DNA from: Chlamydiales bacterium STE3
GTDB lineage: Bacteria > Chlamydiota > Chlamydiia > Chlamydiales > Parachlamydiaceae
NCBI GenBank assembly: GCA_011125455.1
Contig: VKHO01000044.1
Location: 1 to 64,000 of the forward strand
Direction: 5' to 3'
DNA length: 64,000 nt
Positions 34,834 through 43,652 of this stretch are shown here, one piece after another. Under the pieces are notes generated by a model. The model was not told the DNA's origin, did no database searches, and worked only from the letters and a program-made list of their open reading frames with translations. A program made the translations under genes and the position numbers. Numbering within the stretch: the stretch's first letter is position 1; every line of letters begins with the position of its first letter.

Positions 34834-37407
34834 TTACTCCTTCTTTTGAATATGCTTGCTAAGAAGTCCAGTCATTTTAAACATATCAACCGGGTCATTA
34901 CTTCCAAAGACCTTAGAGAGTTTTGCATCGGGATTGATGATGCGCTTATTTGCCTCATCCTGAAGGTTATTTTGGCGGATGTAATCCCAAATTCTTTTTA
35001 AAACCTCGGCTCTTGGGAGCTCTGTTTCACCAAGGACTGCTGAAAGTTCCTCAGAAAGCGTGAACAGGGAGCCTGCTTTTTTCTCTTTTGGGGTCTTTGC
35101 CTTTGACTTAGCGGATGTTTTTGCCGTTTTGCCTTTAGAAGATGCTTTTTTTGTAGGAGCTTTCTTCTTCGCGTAGGGAGTTCTAGGGTGATTTGGGTAC
35201 TTTGTTTCTAGTTCCTCTAATTTATTGACAATCACATCACACTCAGGAAAAGTTGAGCAGGAGTAAAAAGTTTTTCCAAAACGCGACTTTCTAGCCACAA
35301 GGTTTCCAGGACAATCGATGGCAGGGCAATGGGGTAAATCTTCTGACGCGATGACAACTTCGCCTTTTTTAGGAATATTAATAATTCCCTTGCAATCTGG
35401 ATAATTCGTACATCCAAGGAATGCTCCAAATCGACCATGTCGAATTTTCATTTCCTTGCTGCAAATTGGACATTTCTGATCCCAGTTAAAGTCAGCAGAG
35501 TAGTTGCCTTTGTTAAATTCCAGTTCCTCAATAGATGCACGAAAGTTGCATTCTGGGTAGCTTGAGCAGCCATAAAAGTACTTGGATTTAGACCAAATTT
35601 TCTGCAATTTAGATCCACACTGAGGGCAATCTAAATCTGTATCAATTTTGGGGATGAAAGCCTCTTTTAAAGCTGTTTCCACAGATGGAGAAAATCCTTT
35701 CCAAAATTCACGCAATAAAGTTTTCCAGTCCTTGCGATTTTCAGCAATAAGCTCAAGGCTGTCTTCCATAGAAGCTGTGAAGCCGATATTCATGATTTCT
35801 TGAAAACTTCCTTCAAGTAGGGCTGCAATGACGCTCCCCAGTTCTGTCGGCTTAAGTCGGCCACCCTCTTTAGTTGTATAATCACGGCTTTGAATCTTAT
35901 TCATGATTGTTGCATAAGTGGAGGGACGCCCTATTCCAGATTTCTCAAGCTCCTTGACAAGAGAGGCCTCCGTAAAGCGTGGAGGGGGCCGTGTAAAGGC
36001 TTGCTCTGACATGAGTTCGATAAGTTCTAAGGCTTGTCCTTCTTGTAATTGGGGCAATAAACGGCTTTCTTCATCCTTATCATCATCATCGGATTTCTCT
36101 TCATAAATAGCTAAAAATCCCTGGAACTTAATTTGCGATCCCGTTGCTCTTAATACAATTCTCTCTCCAGCATGGATGTCGGCGCTTACTGTATCATAAA
36201 TAGCTGGTGTCATTTGAGAGGCTAAGAAGCGGCGCCAGATGAGTTGGTAGAGATGAAATTGATCCTTTGTAAGATAGCGCTGAATGGCTTCAGGGGTGTA
36301 AGCTAGGTTTGTGGGACGAATTGCTTCGTGAGCATCCTGAGCACTTTTATTTGTTGAATAGACTTTAGGCTGATCCGGAATGAAGTTTGAACCGTAATTT
36401 TTTAAGATAAAGTGCCGAGCAGCCTGGATAGCTTCCGGTTCAATACGTACAGAATCCGTACGCATATAGGTGATTAAGCCCTCGGAACCTTCTTGCCCAA
36501 GATCAATACCCTCATAAAGCCCTTGAGCAATACTCATGGTTCTAGAGGAAGAAAAGCCGTAGTGGCGGCTTGCTTCTTGCTGTAAGCTTGAGGTGATAAA
36601 GGGAGGCACTGGATGGCGACGCTTTTCTTTTCGTTCGACATGAGCTACTTTGTAGGGGCCTTTATGGAGTTCTTCGAGGAGAAGATTTGCGGTCTCTTGG
36701 TTAGGGACTAGAAAGCCTTTTTTGTCTTCCCTAGCCTCTTTTTCCACTTTTTTCCCATCAACAGAGTAAAGAAAGGCCTTAAAATTGCGCGTATCCTCTA
36801 GTGTTTTGAGTAAGGCACTTAAATTCCAGTATTCTACCGGTTTAAATGCAGCAATTTCTTTTTCGCGCTCTACAACAAGTTTTAAAGCGACAGATTGTAC
36901 ACGCCCTGCAGAAACCCCACCTTCTTTCCCCCTGTGAATGCGTCGATTTAAAATAGGGGAAATTTTATAACCTACAATACGATCGAGGAGGCGTCTTGCT
37001 TGCTGCGCGTTAACAAGTGCCTCATCAATTTCTCGCGGTGTTTTTAAAGCACTTAACACTGATTCTTTTGTAATTGCATTAAAAGAAACACGTTTTATCT
37101 TAGTATTGGGGGGGAGAATTTGGCTGATATGCCAAGCGATAGCTTCTCCCTCACGGTCTGGATCCGGGGATAGATAAACGGTATCACACTTTTTAGCAGC
37201 TTTCTTTAATTTTTCGATAACCTCTTGTTTGTCAGGCATGATGACATAGGTAGGTTCGAAATCGTGTTCAATATCGATACCAAATTCTTTTTCTGGAAGA
37301 TCTCTAATATGCCCTATGGAGGACTCAATTTCAAAGTTTGAGCCTAAAAATTTTTTTAGTGTTTTAATTTTAGCGGGAGACTCAACAATGATTAAGGATT
37401 TGCTCAT
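34834..37407 (-). CDS. topA: DNA topoisomerase I with C-terminal SWIB domain
   Basis: The 857-residue type IA topoisomerase relaxes negative supercoils. Order of domains: Toprim (residues 2-115; LIIVESPAKIKTLKKFLG and the DPDREGEAIAWH acidic motif), central catalytic domain with the active-site tyrosine Tyr314 in GLITYMRTDS, three zinc-ribbon motifs (CPQCG at about 605, CPICS and CPGNL, each closed by a second Cys pair or partial pair), a Lys/Ala/Thr-rich linker (about 750-785), and a SWIB/MDM2 domain (ELSAVLGETELPRAEVLKRI, KLSKVFGSNDPVDMFKMTGL). The SWIB fusion is known from chlamydial TopA and is a eukaryote-like fold linked to chromatin remodelling. No lesion seen. Confidence 0.96.
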   Translation of the reverse strand: MSKSLIIVESPAKIKTLKKFLGSNFEIESSIGHIRDLPEKEFGIDIEHDFEPTYVIMPDKQEVIEKLKKAAKKCDTVYLSPDPDREGEAIAWHISQILPPNTKIKRVSFNAITKESVLSALKTPREIDEALVNAQQARRLLDRIVGYKISPILNRRIHRGKEGGVSAGRVQSVALKLVVEREKEIAAFKPVEYWNLSALLKTLEDTRNFKAFLYSVDGKKVEKEAREDKKGFLVPNQETANLLLEELHKGPYKVAHVERKEKRRHPVPPFITSSLQQEASRHYGFSSSRTMSIAQGLYEGIDLGQEGSEGLITYMRTDSVRIEPEAIQAARHFILKNYGSNFIPDQPKVYSTNKSAQDAHEAIRPTNLAYTPEAIQRYLTKDQFHLYQLIWRRFLASQMTPAIYDTVSADIHAGERIVLRATGSQIKFQGFLAIYEEKSDDDDKDEESRLLPQLQEGQALELIELMSEQAFTRPPPRFTEASLVKELEKSGIGRPSTYATIMNKIQSRDYTTKEGGRLKPTELGSVIAALLEGSFQEIMNIGFTASMEDSLELIAENRKDWKTLLREFWKGFSPSVETALKEAFIPKIDTDLDCPQCGSKLQKIWSKSKYFYGCSSYPECNFRASIEELEFNKGNYSADFNWDQKCPICSKEMKIRHGRFGAFLGCTNYPDCKGIINIPKKGEVVIASEDLPHCPAIDCPGNLVARKSRFGKTFYSCSTFPECDVIVNKLEELETKYPNHPRTPYAKKKAPTKKASSKGKTAKTSAKSKAKTPKEKKAGSLFTLSEELSAVLGETELPRAEVLKRIWDYIRQNNLQDEANKRIINPDAKLSKVFGSNDPVDMFKMTGLLSKHIQKKE

Positions 37408-37826
37408 TTTATTATTTATCCCAGTAGAAAACTTTCTTTACCCTTCAGCAAGGTTTGAGTTCTAAATTCATAAGCACCGCAACTGAGCAATGCATACCTG
37501 CTTTTCTTAGCAATAAACTTTTTGATGTATTTATGCAAAATATTGAATTATTGGTGATAGATTCACCTTACCTAAGGTATGCGAATAGTCCAACCTCTTT
37601 AGAGTTTTCTTCTTATGGAAGAGAAAATTCCAAATTTAGATCAATAAAGCGTTGATTCCAGTCGAATCTAACATGAGTAAGATGAGATGGTCATCATCTA
37701 ATTCACCTTGCTGACTGAACCTCAGCAAGTTGAGCATTTGCAGATATTAACGTGAACTCTAAATATTTATCTACAAAAAAGGAATGACGGCTACTTTTGC
37801 AAATAACCGCCAAAAGGATTCCTTGT

Positions 37827-38141
37827 CTAGAAGGAAACTGTGAGGCATCCTGAAATTTTTACTGCTTCTTCAGGGTAGCCCTCACTTTCAAAACCGGGTC
37901 GCACTTTGACGAGAAGATTCAATTCAGGAAGATAGTCTATCTCCAGGTCTGAAAAGATTTGCTCTTTCTCTTCATAGGCGAGTGAGCTATTTTTTGGACT
38001 CACAATAATACACTCCACTTACCTATACTAGGTAGTTTGATCGGCAACGCGCTCTTCACTCTCCTTAATGAGCTCAAGTAGACCAAATATTTCAAGCTGA
38101 GCATAAGGATAGTAAAGCTGTCTTTCAACTGCGTTCACCAT
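37827..38141 (-). pseudogene. Small unknown gene split by two adjacent stop codons
   Basis: One minus frame of 105 codons is interrupted only by TAG (38028-38030) and TAA (38019-38021). The upstream part (38141-38031) reads MVNAVERQLYYPYAQLEIFG and ends VADQTT; the downstream part begins with GTG at 38018 and reads ECIIVSPKNSSLAYEEKEQI to GCLTVSF. Both parts look coding in composition. Either this is one gene killed by two nonsense codons or two short genes in the same frame. The downstream part could be translated from the GTG, but the stop directly before it leaves only AGG as a binding site. No family is recognised. Confidence 0.4.
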
Positions 38142-38325
38142 TAATTTTTAATCTTGCAGAATGGTTTTCCTGCAAGTTTCATTTCTAACTAATTTTTTCA
38201 TAAAACTCAAAGGTTGTGGTTTGTGAGCAACTAAAGACTAATGCCACCTCCTTTCTGCTCTTTAAAAAAATCCACATTTTTTGAGGGTAGAGGGCAAAAC
38301 AAATACCTTAACTTAGAAAGAGTTA

Positions 38326-38396
38326 AAAAGTCTTAAATCAAGGCTTAAGACTTTTGCACAGATTCTATGCAAAAGACAATCAACAGCTTATCTGTT
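38326..38396 (-). terminator. Cluster of three inverted repeats, two of them mutually exclusive
   Basis: Stem 1: AAAAGTCTTAA (38326-38336) with TTAAGACTTTT (38345-38355), 11 bp. Stem 2: CTTTTGCA (38351-38358) with TGCAAAAG (38368-38375), 8 bp. Stems 1 and 2 share 38351-38355, so they cannot form together. Stem 3: AACAG (38382-38386) with CTGTT (38392-38396). On the minus strand, downstream of the gene that ends at 38469, stem 3 is made first and stem 1 last, followed by TTTTTAACTC-like T-rich sequence. It most likely ends that transcript. Confidence 0.55.
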
Positions 38397-38468
38397 AATC
38401 TAATGTCCTGCTATACCATTTTTTCTAACTCCGATTCAATAATTAAATAGTTAATTTGATAAATTAAA

Positions 38469-39233
38469 CTAAATAGCGTTCTTTTTAGCCGAAAAACTTG
38501 TATTAGCTTGGATAAAATCCATGAGAGAAACACCTTGATCATCTAAATGGCTTAATACCTTTTCTACTTCAGCAGGAGCGAACTTTAAAGGATGTGCTAA
38601 ATTGCTAATCTGAAGAAGCTCTTCCCAACTTTTCTCTTCTGCATCCTTTTCTTTTAATTGATGCTGTAGCATGGCGATGCGTATTAAATTCATCAAGTAT
38701 AAACTGCTCCCAAATTCGCGTTTGCCTTCTTCTTGGACAATTTTTAACATTTCTTCTTTAAGGGCTAAGGCATTTGAAAGCGCCTGCTTTTGATCTTCTT
38801 GAGACACCAGTAAAGAGTTTTTTGCGTAAGAGAGATAAAGAGGGCTAATTTCTTTATCAATGCGTTGAAAGTTCTGAGAGGCATAATCATGGGCAAGGTC
38901 GACACGATTAGCAATCAACAAGTTTTGTGCTAAAATTCCATCATATTTAGCGTTAAGTTCAGGATGGCGTTTTAGAATACTTTGTAATTCTCGAATAGAG
39001 CTCTCCTCTTTACCAGAAGTATTAATCGATGTAATAGCGTTCGACGCTTGGAAATAGTCGCGCTCAGCTTGTGTATTTTTATTAGCCGCGTAACGGTAAA
39101 TAAGCCCTAAAGCTAAAATTAGGCCAAGGATTATAAAGAGTATCTTACGGCTATTTTTTTCTAACCATTCAAAGATTGGATGATCCTCTAATGAGGATTG
39201 TGTTAAAAAAGAAGGGGGAAGTTGTTTTGCCAT
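38469..39233 (-). CDS. Membrane-anchored TPR-type protein (YfgM/TPR_21-like)
   Basis: The 254-residue protein has a short cytoplasmic N-terminus ending FEWLEKNSRKI, one membrane helix (about residues 32-49, ILFIILGLILALGLIYRY), then an all-helical periplasmic part (AERDYFQASNAITS onwards) resembling the TPR_21 domain of YfgM, an ancillary SecYEG-associated protein. The match is by shape and layout rather than by a strong motif. It is divergent from parB, with about 58 bases between them. A terminator-like hairpin cluster lies downstream. Confidence 0.65.
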   Translation of the reverse strand: MAKQLPPSFLTQSSLEDHPIFEWLEKNSRKILFIILGLILALGLIYRYAANKNTQAERDYFQASNAITSINTSGKEESSIRELQSILKRHPELNAKYDGILAQNLLIANRVDLAHDYASQNFQRIDKEISPLYLSYAKNSLLVSQEDQKQALSNALALKEEMLKIVQEEGKREFGSSLYLMNLIRIAMLQHQLKEKDAEEKSWEELLQISNLAHPLKFAPAEVEKVLSHLDDQGVSLMDFIQANTSFSAKKNAI

Positions 39234-39291
39234 ATTTCACCAGTAATAGATAGTATTGTAAAGTATAGAGCGAGAAAATTTTTTGGGAAAG

Positions 39292-40089
39292 ATGAAAGTG
39301 CCTGTAGAAGAAGAACTTCGTTTGGTGGAAATCGAACGCATAAAAACAAATCCTTTTCAGCCAAGACGTCAGTTTGCTAAAGAGGAATTAGAAGAGCTTG
39401 CAGCTTCGATAAAATCTGTGGGAATTATTCACCCTCCAGTTGTCAGGCCGCTTTATGGATCAGATGATGAATATGAGCTTTTAGCTGGAGAACGCCGCGT
39501 GAGAGCCTCAGAGCTTGCTGGTTTGAAAGCGATTAATGTGCTTGTCAAAAATTTTAGCAATCTTTATTCCGCTGAAGCTGCTTTAATCGAAAATATCCAG
39601 AGAGTAGATCTCAATCCTTTGGAAATTGCTAAAGCTCTAAAAAGTCTTGCAGAGGATTTTAGATGGACTCAGGAAGAAATATCAGAAAAAGTAGGCAAAA
39701 AAAGATCAACAATTGCTAATTACTTTAGACTTTTGACTCTTCCCTCAGAAATTAAAGAAAGCTTATCAAATGGTGCCATCAGTATGGGACATGCCAAAGC
39801 CATCTTGTCAATGCAGTATGAAAAAGAGCAGCTTGCTCTCCATGATAGGGTTTTAAAAGAAAATTTATCTGTTAGACAAACAGAAGCTTTAGTGCTAAAA
39901 AAAAACAAAGTCGAACGATCTGAAGGCTTTATTGATCCTCAGCGCGATTTTTTCTTAGAAGCAATAGCAAACAAAATAGAAGGGAGATTAGGAACAAAGG
40001 TTGTAGTAACAAGTGGCAAAGTGATCATTGACTACTACCATTTAGATGATCTAGACAGGATTTTAGCTTTTTTTAAAATTGAGGAGTAG
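39292..40089 (+). CDS. parB: ParB-family chromosome partition protein
   Basis: The 265-residue product is a CTP-dependent DNA-clamp protein for chromosome segregation. The N-terminal ParB nuclease-like fold shows NPFQPRRQFAKEELEELAAS, then ELLAGERRVRASELAGLKAI and ALIENIQRVDLNPLEIAKAL (conserved box II and III), followed by a helix-turn-helix (WTQEEISEKVGKKRSTIANY) and a C-terminal dimer region. I take ATG 39292 as start; a TTG at 39283 adds 3 residues. No parA and no recognisable parS (TGTTTCACGTGAAACA) is seen nearby. The Bat operon starts 33 bases downstream. Confidence 0.93.
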   Translation: MKVPVEEELRLVEIERIKTNPFQPRRQFAKEELEELAASIKSVGIIHPPVVRPLYGSDDEYELLAGERRVRASELAGLKAINVLVKNFSNLYSAEAALIENIQRVDLNPLEIAKALKSLAEDFRWTQEEISEKVGKKRSTIANYFRLLTLPSEIKESLSNGAISMGHAKAILSMQYEKEQLALHDRVLKENLSVRQTEALVLKKNKVERSEGFIDPQRDFFLEAIANKIEGRLGTKVVVTSGKVIIDYYHLDDLDRILAFFKIEE

Positions 40090-40122
40090 GCCTCTTAGAA
40101 GTGAGGCTTTTTAGGGAGTCTC

Positions 40123-41181
40123 ATGTACTTTGACAGCAAAGCAGTAGCAGCCACTTTTGGGATACTCATCGTCTTGTTGTTTTTAATAAAAAAAAGACAA
40201 TGGGTGCATGCTTCCTCAAGGCTCTTTTTTTCAGATGTCCAATTACTGAAAGGTCATGAGTCGAGTTTTAAACTTTTTTGGAACTCAAAATTGAAATTCC
40301 TTTTATTAGGAAGCATGCTATGTCTTTGTGCAGGCTTTATGGACCCCCATTTGCGTTCTTATACAAATGTAGAGAGTAGAAAGCGTTTTTTTTCTCCTAA
40401 GGAGGGAGTTGGAATCTACCTTGTCTTAGATCAATCCGGATCAATGAGGGAGAAAGGCTCGTTACTGATTCAAAAGAGTCAGAAGCAAGAACTCACTAAA
40501 ATGGATTTACTTAAAGTCCAAGCAGGACAATTTGTTCAAAATCGCCCCAATGATCTTATCGGCCTTGTGGGTTTTGCGCGCTTTCCTACCATTCTTTCGC
40601 CTCTAACACTCAATCATCAAAACATCTTAAATCAGCTAGACTCACTTCAAGTCGTCAAGGAATTAGAAAAAGATGGAACAGCAATAGGCTATGCTCTTTA
40701 TAAAACTGCCCATCTCATCGCTTCCACCCAAGAGTACTATCTCAAAGAGGGGGAAAAATTAGAAACGGCAATCATCTTGGTATCAGACGGCCTACAGGAT
40801 CCTAATCCTTTAGATCGCGGTCATGCTTTTAGGGCAATGGAGCTCGAGGAGGCAGCCGCATTTGCCAAAAAAAACAACATTAAAATCTATATGATTAATC
40901 TTGAACCGAGATTGAAAGAGAAGCGCTTCGAGCCTAATCTCAAACAATTGCAACGTATTGCACAAATGACAGGTGGCCAGTTTTTTTTAGCGGATGGATC
41001 AAACGGCATTCATTCTATCTTTCAACAGATTGATGCCCTTGAGAAGCATAAAATAACGACACCAGATGAGCAGCAATACTATGAAAAAAAAATGCTGTAT
41101 GCCTATCTGGTTGTTTTGACTCTCGTTCTAGCAGGCAGTTATATGGTTTTAAAATTGACTTTTTTTAAACAGGTGCCATGA
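40123..41181 (+). CDS. batA: BatA-type von Willebrand factor A membrane protein
   Basis: The 352-residue protein has an N-terminal membrane helix, a second at about 57-75, and a vWA domain with a MIDAS metal site Asp103-x-Ser-x-Ser (YLVLDQSGSMREKG), the Thr in DGTAIGYAL and the Asp in LVSDGLQDPNP. A C-terminal membrane helix (YAYLVVLTLVLAGSYMVL, about 330-347) closes it. Such proteins are BatA of the Bacteroides aerotolerance operon, forming membrane complexes in the envelope. The end overlaps batB by 4 bases. No MoxR-type ATPase gene stands upstream, where ParB lies instead. Confidence 0.85.
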   Translation: MYFDSKAVAATFGILIVLLFLIKKRQWVHASSRLFFSDVQLLKGHESSFKLFWNSKLKFLLLGSMLCLCAGFMDPHLRSYTNVESRKRFFSPKEGVGIYLVLDQSGSMREKGSLLIQKSQKQELTKMDLLKVQAGQFVQNRPNDLIGLVGFARFPTILSPLTLNHQNILNQLDSLQVVKELEKDGTAIGYALYKTAHLIASTQEYYLKEGEKLETAIILVSDGLQDPNPLDRGHAFRAMELEEAAAFAKKNNIKIYMINLEPRLKEKRFEPNLKQLQRIAQMTGGQFFLADGSNGIHSIFQQIDALEKHKITTPDEQQYYEKKMLYAYLVVLTLVLAGSYMVLKLTFFKQVP

Positions 41182-43652
41182 TCCCACGAGACTTGACCTT
41201 CCTTCATCCTGAATTTGCGAGTTTGTTTTTGGCCCTTCCTTTTTTTGGATTATTATTTATTTTTTCAGAAAGAAAAAGAAAGCAGTCATTACGTAAATTA
41301 TCAGCATTTTCACTTGATCAAATCGCTATTTTACCGACAACCCAGTATTTGCTTTTCAAAATGCTATGTTTTTGGGTTTTTTGGATATTTGCCAGTTTAG
41401 CGCTGATGCGGCCGGTAGGAAATGAACACTATGTTAATAAAAATGTGAAGGCTCTCTCTTCTCAAGATGTTATTTTCCTTATTGACTCCTCTGCTTCTAT
41501 GGCCGTAACGGATACGGCAACAAATGTTTCGCGCTTTGCGTATGCTAAGGAGATTGTTGACCTTGTCATCCAACGGCTTAAAGGTAACGATATCATGCTT
41601 GTCACTTTTGCTAATGGAACAAGTTTGGTTGCTCCACAGACTCATGATGCACTTTTCTTGCGTATCAGGCTCAAAGATTTGCAAATGAATGAAGATGGGA
41701 TTTCTCCTGGTACAGACTATAAAAGTGCTTTATCTGAGCTAAAACGGCTCTATTTTTTTGATCCCCAATCTGCATTTCAAACATTAATTATTTTATCAGA
41801 CGGAGGAGACACCGAGTTAGAGGGCCTTGGAAATGAAAAAAGAGTGGAAGGGGCGGCAGTAATTGTCGACGCTGTCAATAAACACTTGTTTCCTCATTTA
41901 AAAATCTACGGTATTGGTATCGGCACTGACACTGGAGGGGAGGTCCCTGGAGGTCTTTATAATGGTAAGAAAGTCTTATCAAAACTAGAACCGCTTCTTT
42001 TAGAAAGCCTTAGCAAAAAAACAGGTGGTGCTTATTTTAATGCCCGTGATTATAGCCCAGAAGACTTAGCGGATCTACTTGTTCAAAAGATTAACGAGCA
42101 TCAGGGGGAAGGGAAGGGGGCTAAGGAGATTGCTTTGCGAGCTTATAATGAGTACTTTCAAATTCCTCTTTTCTTGAGTATACTTGCTTTACTTCTTTTT
42201 ATGTTTTTTCCAATAAGTGCTTCTTCAAAGACTTTGGCAACATTTCTTTTATTCCTGTTTCCTTTTATTAGTGAAGCTTCAGAAGATTTTTTAGCTAGGC
42301 AATTCTTTGAAGCAAGGGTCTATCCGGAATCTGCTCAAATTTATCAAGCAATGCTAAAAAAAGCGCCAGCCTCTTTACACCCCTTAATTGCCTACAATTT
42401 GGGAACGATTGCCCTGGCAGAGAGAAAATTTGAAGAGGCAATAGATTTTCTTGAGGATATACAATTTGCAAACGAACTTTCCCCAAAAGCCAGGATGCGT
42501 GCTTTGTTCAACCTGGCGATCGCCTATCGTGAATTGGCTATCGCAATAAAAGATCCTCTTAAAGAAATTTATTTTTTGAAGAAGGCTTTTGATACTCTCT
42601 TTCCTTTTGTTGGCCATCTTGAGACAGAAATCCAATCCTCAGATCTTCTTGTTATTAAGAAGAGTTTAAGCGAGAAAATACAAGCTCTAAACTCATCTTT
42701 AATAAAAGGCATAGATGAAATTGTTTTACTTTGGGAAGCTGCTTTCTTTTTTAATTCTCGTTCAAATATTGCGATGAATGGCTTGAGTGATGATAGGGCA
42801 TCAAAGCCTGTTTTAGTAGAAGCTGAGAGAAGTTGGCAAAAAGGAGACACTATTAAAAGCCATCGATTAGCCAAGCAGCTTCAAGAACAGTTGGTGGAGT
42901 GGATTTATCAATCCTATAATCCATTTCTAAAATGGACGTTGCTTGAAGATCTTCAAAAACTTTATCTTTTAAATGGGGCTAAGGATTTGATTGCTGTGTT
43001 CCAAAGTCGAGCTGCATTGCTTTTCCCTAATAACGAGCAGCTTTTACAAGGAGAGCAAGATTTGCAAAATAGTAGATTATGGGAAAAAAAAGGCAACAGA
43101 GCTTTAGCGGAATCTTTTTTTTTAGATGCTTCCTTTGCTTTAGAGCAATTAGTGATTAGCCAACAGCGGCAGCCAGTGATAAGGGCCTTTAATTATCTCA
43201 TTGCAAGAGGGCAATTCCTTTTAAAAAAGGAGCGTTTGAGACTGAGGTACCCTGCAGAGTCTGTTTTAATACCTTCGATAATTCAGGAAAACGAGCAGAT
43301 TTTACAAGAAAGTAAAAAATTACCAAAAGTCATTTACGCCTGGCAAATTTTGCGTTTTAATGAGGGAATTTGCCAGTGCAACCCCTGGAATGCGGTTTTC
43401 CCTCTGCTCGATCAAGCCGACCAAAAGTGGAAAGAGGCCTCTTCTCAGAGTCCATCGTATGCCAATTTGGTAAAGAGAAAAGAGGCAGTTGCAAAATGGC
43501 AGGAGGCTTTAGAAATTGTGAAGGAGAAACCAGAAGGGCCTCAAAAAGAACAGAGAAGCCGCCAGCTTCTTAATGAACTTCAAGAAATGGAACTTTTAGA
43601 CAGGGTTCCTAGGAAATCAGCACCTTTACCCCCTGGAGAAAAATTTTGGTAA
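41178..43652 (+). CDS. batB: BatB-type vWA protein fused to a long C-terminal repeat region
   Basis: The 824-residue product has membrane helices at about 11-30 and 60-76, a vWA domain (MIDAS DSSAS at residues 103-107 in VIFLIDSSASMAV; GTDYKSALSELKRL; ILSDGGDTELEG), a membrane helix at about 330-350 (FLSILALLLFMFFPISAS), then about 470 residues of helical TPR-like repeats (YPESAQIYQAMLKKAPASLH, LIAYNLGTIALAERKFEEAI). In Bacteroides BatB and the TPR protein BatC are separate; here both are one protein. The ATG overlaps the batA stop. Confidence 0.85.
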   Translation: MIPRDLTFLHPEFASLFLALPFFGLLFIFSERKRKQSLRKLSAFSLDQIAILPTTQYLLFKMLCFWVFWIFASLALMRPVGNEHYVNKNVKALSSQDVIFLIDSSASMAVTDTATNVSRFAYAKEIVDLVIQRLKGNDIMLVTFANGTSLVAPQTHDALFLRIRLKDLQMNEDGISPGTDYKSALSELKRLYFFDPQSAFQTLIILSDGGDTELEGLGNEKRVEGAAVIVDAVNKHLFPHLKIYGIGIGTDTGGEVPGGLYNGKKVLSKLEPLLLESLSKKTGGAYFNARDYSPEDLADLLVQKINEHQGEGKGAKEIALRAYNEYFQIPLFLSILALLLFMFFPISASSKTLATFLLFLFPFISEASEDFLARQFFEARVYPESAQIYQAMLKKAPASLHPLIAYNLGTIALAERKFEEAIDFLEDIQFANELSPKARMRALFNLAIAYRELAIAIKDPLKEIYFLKKAFDTLFPFVGHLETEIQSSDLLVIKKSLSEKIQALNSSLIKGIDEIVLLWEAAFFFNSRSNIAMNGLSDDRASKPVLVEAERSWQKGDTIKSHRLAKQLQEQLVEWIYQSYNPFLKWTLLEDLQKLYLLNGAKDLIAVFQSRAALLFPNNEQLLQGEQDLQNSRLWEKKGNRALAESFFLDASFALEQLVISQQRQPVIRAFNYLIARGQFLLKKERLRLRYPAESVLIPSIIQENEQILQESKKLPKVIYAWQILRFNEGICQCNPWNAVFPLLDQADQKWKEASSQSPSYANLVKRKEAVAKWQEALEIVKEKPEGPQKEQRSRQLLNELQEMELLDRVPRKSAPLPPGEKFW

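Larger units (their letters stand above)
37408..38468. other. Gene-poor, decayed 1.06 kb stretch
   Basis: Nothing here passes as an intact gene. A 33-codon minus frame (37636-37737, with LILLMLDSTGINALLI) and scattered coding-like pieces (for example minus frame around 38279, MWIFLKSRKEVALVFSC) suggest old genes in decay. An inverted repeat AAGGAAT (37779-37785) with ATTCCTT (37818-37824) is present. The broken frame at 37827-38141 and the hairpin cluster at 38326-38396 are listed separately. Confidence 0.5.

Noticed and set aside
37651-37659. GATTCCAGT matching part of the tRNA-Phe T-arm, possible attachment site
   Set aside because: Only nine bases match and the neighbouring bases differ; this is expected by chance in a window of this size.
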